NCBI GenBank assembly: GCA_024233305.1 | Contig: JACKPV010000025.1 | Coordinates: forward strand, 124,001 to 188,000 | Reading direction: 5' to 3' | Origin: Verrucomicrobiales bacterium | GTDB taxonomy: Bacteria; Verrucomicrobiota; Verrucomicrobiia; Limisphaerales; J093 | DNA: 64,000 nt | In this document: one piece after another, positions 15,053 through 24,300 of the stretch | Layout of the letters: each line of letters begins with the position of its first letter | Numbering within the stretch: the first letter of the stretch is position 1 | Program-made: the position numbers and the translations under genes | Notes under the pieces: generated by a model | The model's database searches: none | What the model saw: the letters and a program-made list of their open reading frames with translations, nothing else | Told to the model about the DNA's origin: nothing

Positions 15053-16129
15053 ATGGACCTGCGTCCGTACATCGCCAAGCTGCGCGCGCGGTTTGCGGAG
15101 GTTGAAACCGCCTTGAGCCAGCCCGGGGTCTTTCAGCAGGGAACCCGCGCCCAGGAACTCACGCGTGAATACGCCCGCCTGAAGGAGGCGGTGCAGTGCG
15201 GCGAGGCTTTCCTGAAGGCACTCGAGGATCTCGATGGGAACCGCCTGCTGGCCGCTGCGGACGACGATCCGGAGCTGGCCCAGATGGCTCGTGACGAGGT
15301 GGAGCGACTGGAGGCGGAGGTGGACCGACTGGCACTGAAAGTGCAGGAGGCGTTATTGCCCGTGGATCCCACCGAAGGTCGGAACACCATTGTGGAGATC
15401 CGGGCGGGGGCGGGGGGAGCGGAGTCAGCCTTGTTCGCCGCGGACCTCCACCGGATGTTCACGCGATACGCGGAGAATCGTGGCTGGAAGGTCGAGGCCA
15501 TGGACACGAACGTCTCGGACCTCGGGGGCTTCCGCGAGGTCATCTTCAGCATTACCGGTCAGGACGCCTTCAAGCGGCTCAAGTTCGAGAGCGGCGTCCA
15601 CCGCGTGCAGCGGGTACCGGCCACGGAAGCCCAGGGCCGCATCCACACGAGCACGGCCACGGTGGCGGTGCTACCGGAGGCGGAAGAGGTGGACATCGAG
15701 ATCCGACCGGAGGAGATGGAAATCAGCGTCTGCCGGGCGTCGGGTCCGGGGGGACAGGGCGTGAACACGACCGATTCGGCGGTTCAGATACTGCACAAGC
15801 CCACCGGGCTGATTGTGCGTTGCGCGGACGAGCGTTCGCAGATGAAGAACAAGGCCAAGGCACTGAAGGTGCTGCGCTCAAGGCTGCTGAGCCGCAGGAT
15901 TGCCGAGGAGCAGGCGCGCTATGCCGCGAAGCGGAAGGCGCAGGTCGGGACCGGCGAGCGAAACGAGAAGATCCGCACCTACAACTTCCCCCAGAACCGC
16001 GTCACGGATCATCGCATCGAGTTGAGCGTGTATGATCTGCCGGGAATCCTCGAGGGGGATCTGGATTGCCTGGTGGAACCTCTGCTCGAAAACGACGTTC
16101 GCGAGCGATTGACGGAACTCGAGCTTTGA
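15053..16129 (+). CDS. prfA: Peptide chain release factor 1
   Basis: 358 residues from ATG 15053. Release factor 1 reads UAA and UAG stop codons and triggers hydrolysis of peptidyl-tRNA. Visible: an N-terminal helical domain, IVEIRAGAGGAESALFAADL, the codon-recognition tripeptide in RVQRVPATEAQGRIHTS (PAT, diagnostic of RF1 rather than RF2), the catalytic GGQ in SGPGGQGVNTTDSAV, SQMKNKAKALKVLRSRL, and NRVTDHRIELSVYDLPGIL. The start sits six bases after the rpmE terminator T-run. There is no prmC behind it; a HAD phosphatase follows instead, 23 bp downstream. Confidence 0.97.
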   Translation: MDLRPYIAKLRARFAEVETALSQPGVFQQGTRAQELTREYARLKEAVQCGEAFLKALEDLDGNRLLAAADDDPELAQMARDEVERLEAEVDRLALKVQEALLPVDPTEGRNTIVEIRAGAGGAESALFAADLHRMFTRYAENRGWKVEAMDTNVSDLGGFREVIFSITGQDAFKRLKFESGVHRVQRVPATEAQGRIHTSTATVAVLPEAEEVDIEIRPEEMEISVCRASGPGGQGVNTTDSAVQILHKPTGLIVRCADERSQMKNKAKALKVLRSRLLSRRIAEEQARYAAKRKAQVGTGERNEKIRTYNFPQNRVTDHRIELSVYDLPGILEGDLDCLVEPLLENDVRERLTELEL

Positions 16130-16152
16130 ACGCCGTCCGCTCCCGTCCCGTC

Positions 16153-16773
16153 GTGACGTCTTCCGTCCGCCCGCAGCCGGTCCGGGCACTGATCTTCGAT
16201 TTCGACGGCACCCTTGCCGACACGATGCCGTTGCACTGGGAGGCATGGCAAACGGTGCTTCGCCGGTTCGGACTCGAGTTCTCCGAGGAGCGGTTTTACG
16301 CGCTCGGGGGCGTCCCCGCCCGGGATATCCTGCGAGACCTCGCCCGCGAGCAGGGAGTCGAACTGGATCCTCACGAGGCGGCCGCTGCGAAGTCCGCCGC
16401 CTATCTGCCGCTCATCCCCAGAGTGCGCCGGATCGACCCCGTCTCGGAAATCGCGCAGCAACACCGGGGACGCCTCCCGATGGCGGTGGCTACCGGCGGC
16501 ACGCGCAAGGTGATCGAACGGGTTATCGGTCACCTGGGCATGGCGGGCTGGTTTGACGCGCTGGTCACCAGCGAGGACGTGGTCCGGCAGAAGCCGGCTC
16601 CCGACATCTTCCTCGAAGCCGCTCGCCGGCTCGGGGTTGAACCCGGCAGTTGCCGTGCCTTCGAGGACACCGAATTGGGCCTGCGGGCAATCCGCGCCGC
16701 TGGCATGGAGGCGGTGAGCGTAACCGAAATCCTCGCCCGCCAGACCCGGGCCAGCGACCTTCACTGCGGCTGA
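16153..16773 (+). CDS. HAD superfamily (beta-phosphoglucomutase-like) phosphatase
   Basis: 206 residues from GTG 16153. HAD motif I is ALIFDFDGTLADTMPLHWEAW (D16 nucleophile, D18), motif II lies in AVATGGTR, the motif III lysine in VVRQKPAPDIFLEAARRLGV, and motif IV in AFEDTELGLRAI. The cap helices (VLRRFGLEFSEERFYALGG) resemble subfamily IA enzymes such as beta-phosphoglucomutase and YqaB-type sugar phosphatases. The substrate is probably a small phosphosugar, not determinable here. Its last 13 bases overlap the 3' end of the convergent Cys-rich gene. Confidence 0.9.
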   Translation: MTSSVRPQPVRALIFDFDGTLADTMPLHWEAWQTVLRRFGLEFSEERFYALGGVPARDILRDLAREQGVELDPHEAAAAKSAAYLPLIPRVRRIDPVSEIAQQHRGRLPMAVATGGTRKVIERVIGHLGMAGWFDALVTSEDVVRQKPAPDIFLEAARRLGVEPGSCRAFEDTELGLRAIRAAGMEAVSVTEILARQTRASDLHCG

Positions 16774-19700
16774 ACGCAGTCCGGTGTCACCGGACAGATG
16801 GTCGGCAGTTGAGCGCACTCGGTGGCGTTCGCGCTGCATTCGGTCTGGGCGGCGTTCAGCACGCACTCGGTTTGCTGTCGCGGACACTCGGTCAACACCA
16901 CCGGACACTGCGTGACTCCGCCCGCCACGGGACAGACCGTTACCGGGCCGGTCGGACATTGAGTGTGGAACCCGACGCATTCGGTGAGGGTGGCCGGACA
17001 CTCGGTGACGGTTTTCACACACTCGGTCGGAGTCAGCGGACAGACCGTGGGCTGCACATCCACAGGACACTCGGTAGGGGTGGCCGGACACTGCGTGGGC
17101 ATCGGGTCGACCGGACAGACCGTGGGCTGCGTGCTCGGACATTCGGTCGCGACGAACACACACTGAGTCACCAGTTTCGGACACTGCGTCAGGGTTCGCG
17201 GGCACTCGGTCACGACCCTCGGGCATACGGTCGCCACCTCCGCACATTCGGTCGCCAGCTTCGGGCACTCGGTGACCACCTGCACACACTCGGTCACGAC
17301 TTTCGGGCACTCGGTCGCCGCTTTCGGACACTCAGTCGTCCACCGCGGACAGGCGGTCGGCTCTACGGGACACTCCGTCGGGCGATTCCCCAACCCGCAC
17401 ATGGTTGGACGGCCCGGGCACACCGTTACCTCTCCCGTTCCGACGCACTCTGTCACCACCAACGGACACTGCGTCGCAATCGCCTCCCCGACGCAGACCG
17501 TCGCCCGCAGCGGACACACCGTGACCTCGGCATTCACCGGACACTCCGTCGGCAACTCACCGCTGCATTGCGTCGGGACCAAGGGGCATTCAGTCAGTGA
17601 CCCATCCACCGGACAAGCGGTCGGAAGGTCTCCACTGCACTCCGTTGAGAGGCCCGGACACACCGTCCGCTCCACGGGGCAATATGTCGGCCGAACCGGA
17701 CACTCGGTCGCGATCGTTGCGCCGGGGCACACGGTTGGGTGGGTCGGGCATTGCGTCCAGGCCACGTCGCTCGCGCACAGCGTGACCAGCACCGGACACT
17801 GCGTCACCGCCGCATCGTCGGGGCAGACGGTGACGCCCACCGGACACCGGGTGAGGACCGCCACATCGGGACACACCGTCGGCGCTCCCACCGGGCATTC
17901 CGTCACCACCTGCGGACACTGGGTCGCCACCGGATCCGTCGGACATCGGGTGGCCTCCGCCGGGCACACCGTCACTCCCTGCGGACATTCCGTCGGTTGC
18001 ACCGGACAATAGGTCGCTCCGCCGGGACACGCTGTCACCACGGTGCCGTCCGGACAGACCGTTGGCTCGAGCGGACACCGGGTGCTCACGTCGGTGGTCG
18101 GACAAACAGTGGCCTCCACCGGACACACCGTCGGCGCGAGCGCGACCGGGCAAACCGTCGGCAGGATGGGGCACACCGTCACCGCCGGTTCGCGCGGGCA
18201 GAAGGTCGGTTCCACCGGGCATTGAGTTGGCGCCACCGCTGTCGGACAGACCGTGGGCGTGTTCACCGGACAAGCCGTCGCCACCGCCGGACACACGGTT
18301 AGGTCGGCCGTTTGCGGACATACCGTGGGTTCCCCCACCGGACACTCGGTGGGCAGCTTCGGACACGCGGTCAACTCGGCCGGGCAGGTGGTCGCCCGCA
18401 CCGGGCATGCCGTCACCGCGACCTCCCGCGGGCAGACCGTCGCCTCCACCGGACAGAGCGTTGCCACCAAGGAAACCGCGCATTCAGTTGGCTTCCCGGG
18501 GCACCGGGTCACTGTCGCCGGACATTCTGTCAGGACCATTGGACAAGCCGTTGCCACCGCGTCGGACGGACAAACCGTCGGCAGTTGGCTGGGGCACTGC
18601 GTGCGCAGGCTCGTGCATTCAGTCAGCCGCACGGGACATACGGTTGGCTCCGCAGGACACTCCGTCACTCCGCCGCTGACCGGACACTGCGTCACCTCCA
18701 CCGCGCATTCGGTCGCCGCGCCGGCAACGCTCGGGCACAACGTCACCACGGCGGGACAGGCCGTCAACGTCGCGTCGACCGCGCACAACGTCACCGCCTG
18801 CGGACATTGGGTCACCACGCCGTCCGTCGGGCAGACCGTGGGTTCCTGCGCCGGGCATTCGGTGGGAACGCGGGGACACTTGGTGACCTGCACCGGGCAG
18901 ACGGTGACCTCCTCGCCAGGACACTCGGTTGGCACTCGGGGACAGCGCGTCTCCTCGACCGGGCAAACCGTTGGCTCCACGGGACACTCCGTTACGCGTC
19001 CACCCGTCGGACACTGTGTGGGCACTCCGACACACTGGGTGGCCGTGCCCGGCGTCGGACACAGGGTTGCCACGACGGGGCACTCGGTGACCAGAATCGC
19101 CGGGCAGAGGGTCGCCCGCTCCGGACACAAGGTCGGGTGCAGCACCGCCGGACAGATCGTAACGCCGGTTCCGGTGCATTCGGTGGGGAGCTTCGGACAT
19201 TCCGTCTGCTTCCGCGGACACTCAGTCGCCACGACCGGACACTCCGTGGCGGCCTCCGCCGGGCACAACGTCGGCTCCTGCGGGCAGAATGTCGCTCCGG
19301 TCGGACACTCGGTGGCCGCCGGCTTCAGCGGACACTCCGTGGCGGTCAGCGGACATTGGGTCGCCACGGCCACGGCAGGACATTCAGTCGCGAGGACCGG
19401 GCACTGCGTCGCCACTGGTTTGGTCGCGCACAGGGTCGGGAGTGCCGGACATTCGGTCAACGCCGCCGCGGCACCCGCCGGGCAGAACGTACGCTCGCCG
19501 CCGCCCGGACACTGGGTGAGCACCCGCGGGCACTCGGTCGGCTTGCCCTCCGACGGACACACTGTTGGCAACACCGGACATTGGGTCTGGTGCTGCGGAC
19601 ATTCGGTGGCCACCGGATCCAGCGGACAAACGGTGGCCTTGACGGGACATTGCGTCGCCTCGACCACGTCGGGACACAGCGTTGGCTGTGCGTTGCAGAC

Positions 19701-22700
19701 CGTAACCCGCAATGGACATTCCGTGGCCGTTACCGGGCATTCCGTCGGTTTGACGGGACAGAGCGTGGGTTTGGCCGGGCACTGAGTGAGGCTGCGCGGA
19801 CAAGTCGTTGCCAAGCCGGGGCAACTTGTGGGCTGGATCGGACATTGCGTCGCGACGGGCGCCGCCGGACAGATCGTCGGTTTGGTCGGACACTGGGTTG
19901 CGACCGACGGGCATTGCGTTGCGACGGCGGGACACGAGGTGGCTTGGGCCGGGCAAACGGTCGCGCCCCTCGGACACTGAGTTGGACGCGCCGGACACAC
20001 CGTTACGGCCGCGGCGATCGGACATAAGGTGGGCTGGATCGGGCACTGCGTGAGAGCGGCAGCCGTGGGACATACGGTCGGCTGCACCGGGCATTGGGTC
20101 GGGGCGGCAACCGCCGGACACAGGGTAGCCTGGATCGGACACTGCGTGGCCACCGGCCCGAGCGGACAGACGGTGGGTTGCACCGGACATTGGGTCAGGA
20201 CCCCGACGCTTGGGCAGATCGTGGGTTGAACCGGGCACTGGGTCACAACCGGGGCCGTCGGACAAAGCGTGGCCTGGACCGGACACTGCGTGGCTACGGG
20301 CAACACCGGACAAAGAGTTGCCGAATTCTGCGGACACTGAGTTGCAACAACCGGACACTCGGTGGGGGTAACCACATCGGGACAAATCGTGGGCGCCCCC
20401 GTCGGACATTCCGTGGCCGTTCCCGAACACTCGGTGGGCCGGACCGGGCAATGAGTGGCTGCGATCGGACACTGGGTAACCGCCCCGTCAGCCGGACAAA
20501 CGGTGGGTTGTTCCACGGGGCATTCCGTTGCGACGCGCGGGCATTGGGTGGGTTCCTGAGGGCAGAAGGTCGCGGCTGGGGGACATTCCGTCGGCTTCGC
20601 CTCGCCGGGGCAAACCGTGGTCGTGATCGGACACTGGGTTGCCACCGGTTGGCGGGGACACAACGTCGGACGACTCGGACAGGCAGTAAGAATGGTCGGA
20701 CATCGGGTCGGCTCGGAAGGACACCGCGTAGCCACACCGACCTCCGGACACTCGGTCGGAACCGCCGGACAGACCGTCGGTTTCGCCGGGCAAACCGTCA
20801 GGCTGCGCGGACACTCCGTAACGGTGGTCGGGCACTTGGTGGGTTCCTGCGGACAGAACGTGGCGCCGGACGGACACTCGGTTGGGATTTGCGGGCAGGT
20901 CGTCGTCCGGACGTCCGCCGGGCAGAGGGTCGGGGAATCCGGCGGACACTCCGTCGGCTTCTCCGGGCAGAAGGTCGCCCCGGACGGACATGCCGTGGTC
21001 GCGCGCGGGCACATCGTTGCCTCCTCGACGCACTCGGTGGGCTGCTTCGGGCAGTTGGTGGGCTCGACCGGGCATTGCGTCGCGACGGTGGTATCGGGGC
21101 AGACGGTCGCCAACGCCGGACAGAGGGTGATCTTCTCCGGACACAACGTCGCCTGAGGCGGACACTCGGTGGCCAACCGCGGACATTCGGTGGGCTGGGC
21201 GGCACACTGGGTCGGCCGGGCATCCGTCGAGCAGATGGTCACCTGGGACGGGCATTTGGTGATTTCCACCGGACAGAGGGTGGCCTGCGTCGGGCAATCC
21301 GTGACCGCTCGCGGGCACTCGGTGGGCGACGCCGGGCACACCGTGGCCGAGACGGCATCAGGGCATTCGGTGCTGGCCGCCGGACAGGTGGTCGGGGTTT
21401 GCGGACAGAACGTCAGCTTTACCGGGCATTCGGTGGGCAGCCGCGGGCAAGCCGTGTCCTCGAGCGGACAACGCGTCACCTCGGCGGGGCACCGGGTCGG
21501 CTCCAACGGACAGAAAGTGGCGCCCGCCGGGCATTCGGTCTGCTCCCGTGGGCATTGGGTACTCGCCTGCGGACAAACCGTGGCCACCGTCGGGCACGCG
21601 GTCAACCCGCGTGGGCACTGCGTCGGCAGAGGGATCGCGGCACATTCCGTCGGTTTCCCGGCGCACTCGGTCACGATCGCGGGGCACGCCGTGGCAAGCG
21701 TCGGACACTCGGTTCGACTGATGGGACATTCGGTGATTCCCCCGGGACATTGGGTCGGGATGCGGGGACATGTCGTCGCCGCCCGCGGGCACTGGGTGGG
21801 AACGGGTTCGCGGGGACACACGGTGACGCTTTGCGGGCATTCGGTTGCCACCGGCGGACAATACGTCGGACGGTCGGGACACCGGGTGAGATCCACCGGA
21901 CAGACGGTCGGCTCACGCACGCAATAGGTCGGCCCTCCCGGACATTCGGTCCGCAGGATCGGGCACTCGGTTGGCACCTTTGGACAGAAGGTCCCGGCGG
22001 TCGGGCACTCGGTCCGATTCACGGGGCACTCGGTTGGTTCTGCCACTTCGGGACACAAGGTTGACAGGACCGGACAGACCGTCATTTGCTGAGGACAACG
22101 CGTAGGTTGGCTCACGCACTCCGTAGCCACTTTCGGACACTCGGTGGGGGCGGAAGGACAGAAAGTCGTCCCGGTCGGGCACTCGGTCCGCAGGGCGGGA
22201 CAGATCGTCTGCTCCTCCGGGCAGACCGTCACGCCCCGCGGACAAACCGTTGGGATTGACTGGCAGTGCGTGACTTCCGCCGGACACAAGGTCGGTCGCC
22301 TGGGACATTCCGTAGCCATCGCCTGATCGGGACATTCGGTCGGCAACGATGGACAGCGCGTGGCAACCTGCGGGCACTCGGTGGGCTCGCGCGGGCACAG
22401 GGTGGCCTGGGTGGGACACTCGGTCAACACAGCGAGCTGCGGACATTCCGTGGGGGCCGCCACGCAGAGGGTGACCTCCTTGGGACATTCGGTGATCACC
22501 TGCGGACAGGAAGTTGGCTCGGTCGGACACTCGGTAAGCCCGCCAGGGCAGGTCGTGGCCTTGCGCGGGCAAAGGGTGGCGAACACGGGACACTGAGTGC
22601 GCAACACGGGGCACTGCGTGGGCTCGGCGTTGTCCGGGCACGTGGTCGGACTGGCTGGACACCGGGTGGGCTCGTCAGGACAGAAGGTGGCGCCGGTGGG

Positions 22701-23909
22701 ACATTCGGTGCGGGCCTGCGGGCACTCGGTGGCGACTTCCGGACAGGCGGTCAGGCCGCCGGGACATCGCGTGGCGACCCGTGGACATTCGGTGGCGACT
22801 TCAACCGGGCAGAGCGTGGCGAGGACGGGACACTGCGTCGGTGTGACGGGACATTCCGTGGCGGCCGGATCCGCGGGGCACAGGGTGGCGAAATCGGGGC
22901 ACTTGGTGGGCTCGACCGGACACCGGGTCACCGATGCGTCGGTTGGGCACAGGGTGGATGCTTGCGCACATTCCGTTGCGCTGATCGGGCATTCCGTCGG
23001 TTGGACGGGGCAATGGGTCGCGATCCTGGGGCAACTCGTCGGTTCAGTGGCGCATTCGGTCAATGCCGGCGGGCACTCGGTCGCCACGACCGGACATTCG
23101 GTCATCAACTCGGTCGGACATTGGGTCGCGACCACCGGACAGGCGGTCGGCAGGTCGTCTGGACAGACGGTTGTTTCGGCCACGGAGGGACACTGCGTGG
23201 CGACCAGCGGACAACGGGTGGGTTCCTTCGGACAAAAGGTCGGCATCGCCACGCACTCGGTGATTCGACGCGGACATTCGGTCACCTGGACCGGGCAGAC
23301 CGTCGGTTCCATCTGGGGAGCGCACTCGGTCGGGCGCGTCGGGCAGGCGGTCTCGCGGGTGGGACACAAGGTGAACTGCGTGAAACACTCTGTGGGTATC
23401 CTTGGGCATTCCGTCACGGTTTCCTGAGCCGGGCACAGGGTCTGGGAACTTGCGCACTCGGTGGGAGTGGCCGGGCAGACCGTCGTGCGCACGGGACACT
23501 GCGTCGGGGATACCGGAAGGATCGTTGGCAGCAATTCCACGGGGGAACGCACGACGCGGACCACCGCCGGCCCCGTCCCTGGCGGAAGGTTGACGAACAT
23601 CCGGTAGCTGCCTTCCTGGTAGAATTCCTCGTAGTTGGGCAGGGGTTTCCAGGGCTCGCCCAACGCGTTCATCTCCTTGTACTCGGGGTAGTAAAAGCCG
23701 GGCTCATCGACCTCGAACCGCACCTCGAGCTGGGAGCCGGACTTGCCGGCTTGCAGGACAATCGGCGATCCGTTGCCCTCCCGGGCGAGCGGAGCGACCG
23801 CATCCCCCTGTGTATTCACCCAGAGGATCGCGCCCAGACAGCACGCGATCAGGAAGCACGTACGGCCGATCAGCCGCCGCGACGAGGAGAGAAACACGTT
23901 CAACAACAT
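16761..23909 (-). CDS. Giant secreted cysteine-rich T-x-C-P heptad-repeat protein
   Basis: 2382 residues. The N-terminus has RR, a hydrophobic core (about 17-31) and a probable cleavage site after AVA (39). Residues about 48-130 form a single unique domain rich in beta-type sequence (LEVRFEVDEPGFYYPEYKEM, SYRMFVNLPPGTGPAVVRVV). From residue 136 to the end the chain is almost entirely T-x-C-P-x-x-x, mostly 7 residues per unit with occasional 8-10-residue units; x after T is E, Q, L, V, R, F, K, A, Y, I or S. By length this means about 300 cysteines. It ends CPVTPDCVQPQ with no anchor or sorting signal. I recognise no named family. Export is expected, so the Cys residues would oxidise or bind metal outside the cytoplasm; a disulfide-linked fibre or envelope layer is one guess. 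The upstream GGGG at 9-12 bases may be the ribosome site. Codon choice at Cys (TGT/TGC) and Pro varies, arguing for old repeats kept by protein-level selection. Confidence 0.85.
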   Translation of the reverse strand: MLLNVFLSSSRRLIGRTCFLIACCLGAILWVNTQGDAVAPLAREGNGSPIVLQAGKSGSQLEVRFEVDEPGFYYPEYKEMNALGEPWKPLPNYEEFYQEGSYRMFVNLPPGTGPAVVRVVRSPVELLPTILPVSPTQCPVRTTVCPATPTECASSQTLCPAQETVTECPRIPTECFTQFTLCPTRETACPTRPTECAPQMEPTVCPVQVTECPRRITECVAMPTFCPKEPTRCPLVATQCPSVAETTVCPDDLPTACPVVATQCPTELMTECPVVATECPPALTECATEPTSCPRIATHCPVQPTECPISATECAQASTLCPTDASVTRCPVEPTKCPDFATLCPADPAATECPVTPTQCPVLATLCPVEVATECPRVATRCPGGLTACPEVATECPQARTECPTGATFCPDEPTRCPASPTTCPDNAEPTQCPVLRTQCPVFATLCPRKATTCPGGLTECPTEPTSCPQVITECPKEVTLCVAAPTECPQLAVLTECPTQATLCPREPTECPQVATRCPSLPTECPDQAMATECPRRPTLCPAEVTHCQSIPTVCPRGVTVCPEEQTICPALRTECPTGTTFCPSAPTECPKVATECVSQPTRCPQQMTVCPVLSTLCPEVAEPTECPVNRTECPTAGTFCPKVPTECPILRTECPGGPTYCVREPTVCPVDLTRCPDRPTYCPPVATECPQSVTVCPREPVPTQCPRAATTCPRIPTQCPGGITECPISRTECPTLATACPAIVTECAGKPTECAAIPLPTQCPRGLTACPTVATVCPQASTQCPREQTECPAGATFCPLEPTRCPAEVTRCPLEDTACPRLPTECPVKLTFCPQTPTTCPAASTECPDAVSATVCPASPTECPRAVTDCPTQATLCPVEITKCPSQVTICSTDARPTQCAAQPTECPRLATECPPQATLCPEKITLCPALATVCPDTTVATQCPVEPTNCPKQPTECVEEATMCPRATTACPSGATFCPEKPTECPPDSPTLCPADVRTTTCPQIPTECPSGATFCPQEPTKCPTTVTECPRSLTVCPAKPTVCPAVPTECPEVGVATRCPSEPTRCPTILTACPSRPTLCPRQPVATQCPITTTVCPGEAKPTECPPAATFCPQEPTQCPRVATECPVEQPTVCPADGAVTQCPIAATHCPVRPTECSGTATECPTGAPTICPDVVTPTECPVVATQCPQNSATLCPVLPVATQCPVQATLCPTAPVVTQCPVQPTICPSVGVLTQCPVQPTVCPLGPVATQCPIQATLCPAVAAPTQCPVQPTVCPTAAALTQCPIQPTLCPIAAAVTVCPARPTQCPRGATVCPAQATSCPAVATQCPSVATQCPTKPTICPAAPVATQCPIQPTSCPGLATTCPRSLTQCPAKPTLCPVKPTECPVTATECPLRVTVCNAQPTLCPDVVEATQCPVKATVCPLDPVATECPQHQTQCPVLPTVCPSEGKPTECPRVLTQCPGGGERTFCPAGAAAALTECPALPTLCATKPVATQCPVLATECPAVAVATQCPLTATECPLKPAATECPTGATFCPQEPTLCPAEAATECPVVATECPRKQTECPKLPTECTGTGVTICPAVLHPTLCPERATLCPAILVTECPVVATLCPTPGTATQCVGVPTQCPTGGRVTECPVEPTVCPVEETRCPRVPTECPGEEVTVCPVQVTKCPRVPTECPAQEPTVCPTDGVVTQCPQAVTLCAVDATLTACPAVVTLCPSVAGAATECAVEVTQCPVSGGVTECPAEPTVCPVRLTECTSLRTQCPSQLPTVCPSDAVATACPMVLTECPATVTRCPGKPTECAVSLVATLCPVEATVCPREVAVTACPVRATTCPAELTACPKLPTECPVGEPTVCPQTADLTVCPAVATACPVNTPTVCPTAVAPTQCPVEPTFCPREPAVTVCPILPTVCPVALAPTVCPVEATVCPTTDVSTRCPLEPTVCPDGTVVTACPGGATYCPVQPTECPQGVTVCPAEATRCPTDPVATQCPQVVTECPVGAPTVCPDVAVLTRCPVGVTVCPDDAAVTQCPVLVTLCASDVAWTQCPTHPTVCPGATIATECPVRPTYCPVERTVCPGLSTECSGDLPTACPVDGSLTECPLVPTQCSGELPTECPVNAEVTVCPLRATVCVGEAIATQCPLVVTECVGTGEVTVCPGRPTMCGLGNRPTECPVEPTACPRWTTECPKAATECPKVVTECVQVVTECPKLATECAEVATVCPRVVTECPRTLTQCPKLVTQCVFVATECPSTQPTVCPVDPMPTQCPATPTECPVDVQPTVCPLTPTECVKTVTECPATLTECVGFHTQCPTGPVTVCPVAGGVTQCPVVLTECPRQQTECVLNAAQTECSANATECAQLPTICPVTPDCVQPQ
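16770..23504 (-). repeat. ~6.7-kb degenerate 21-bp tandem repeat (codes T-x-C-P heptads)
   Basis: On the plus strand it reads as GGACA or GGGCA followed by NNxGT every 21 bp (for example GGACACTCGGT, GGGCATTCGGT, GGACAGACCGT). The period slips in-frame to 24-30 bp at places. It lies wholly inside the Cys-rich gene and creates long artefactual open frames on the opposite strand. Confidence 0.95.
20003..20290 (-). repeat. Six near-identical 48-bp higher-order units inside the Cys-rich gene
   Basis: Six consecutive 16-residue units of the form TQCP(V/I)Q(P/A)T(V/L/I)CP plus five Ala/Val/Pro-rich residues. They combine one 7-residue and one 9-residue heptad and are more alike than the surrounding repeats, suggesting a recent local amplification. 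Confidence 0.75.
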
Positions 23910-24003
23910 GAGCCAGACCCCAAATGCCGGTGAAGGCGAGGTTGATCTGTGCGTTATCCGGGTATGCGCAGTTCCTACTCCCGTTCCCTCCGAAAAGCAA
24001 GGC

Positions 24004-24018
24004 CAAAGTCGGACTTTG
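24004..24018. promoter_or_regulatory. Palindrome between the divergent Cys-rich and lipoprotein genes
   Basis: CAAAGTC-G-GACTTTG is a perfect 15-bp palindrome in the 379-bp gap (23910-24300) that separates the divergent 2382-residue protein gene and the downstream lipoprotein gene. It lies 95 bp upstream of the former. It may be an operator for either gene. The rest of the gap shows no gene and no clear promoter boxes. Confidence 0.4.
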
Positions 24019-24300
24019 TCGACCGCCGAACATCACCTGGCCGCACCGGGGCGGGCCGAGACAGGCGTCCGGCCAACCCGCCGCGGACAGCGACCGGGAG
24101 GAAATCTGCGCGCAGCCATCCCGGTCCATCAGGCCCGAGAGGGAGTTCGGCGCCACGCGAGGGGAACGGCGCCGGCGGTCTGGCGCGAGGTCCGACGAGC
24201 GCCTGCCCCCCTCGCAAACGCATCTCGGCGCTTGCCCGACCGACGAAATCCGTGGAGTCTAGATCGTCACAGGTCACAACCGTCGCCCATGACATCAGCC

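Noticed and set aside
18253..22064. Long plus-strand open frames with GHSVG-type repeats (for example 18253-19785 and 20094-22064)
   Set aside because: They are antisense shadows of the 21-bp periodic Cys-rich gene; the repeat lacks stops on several frames. The minus frame alone has a signal peptide, a unique domain and fixed Cys/Pro.
16770..23504. CRISPR-like periodic array
   Set aside because: Period is 21 bp with no unique spacers of 25-40 bp, and it is one continuous reading frame.
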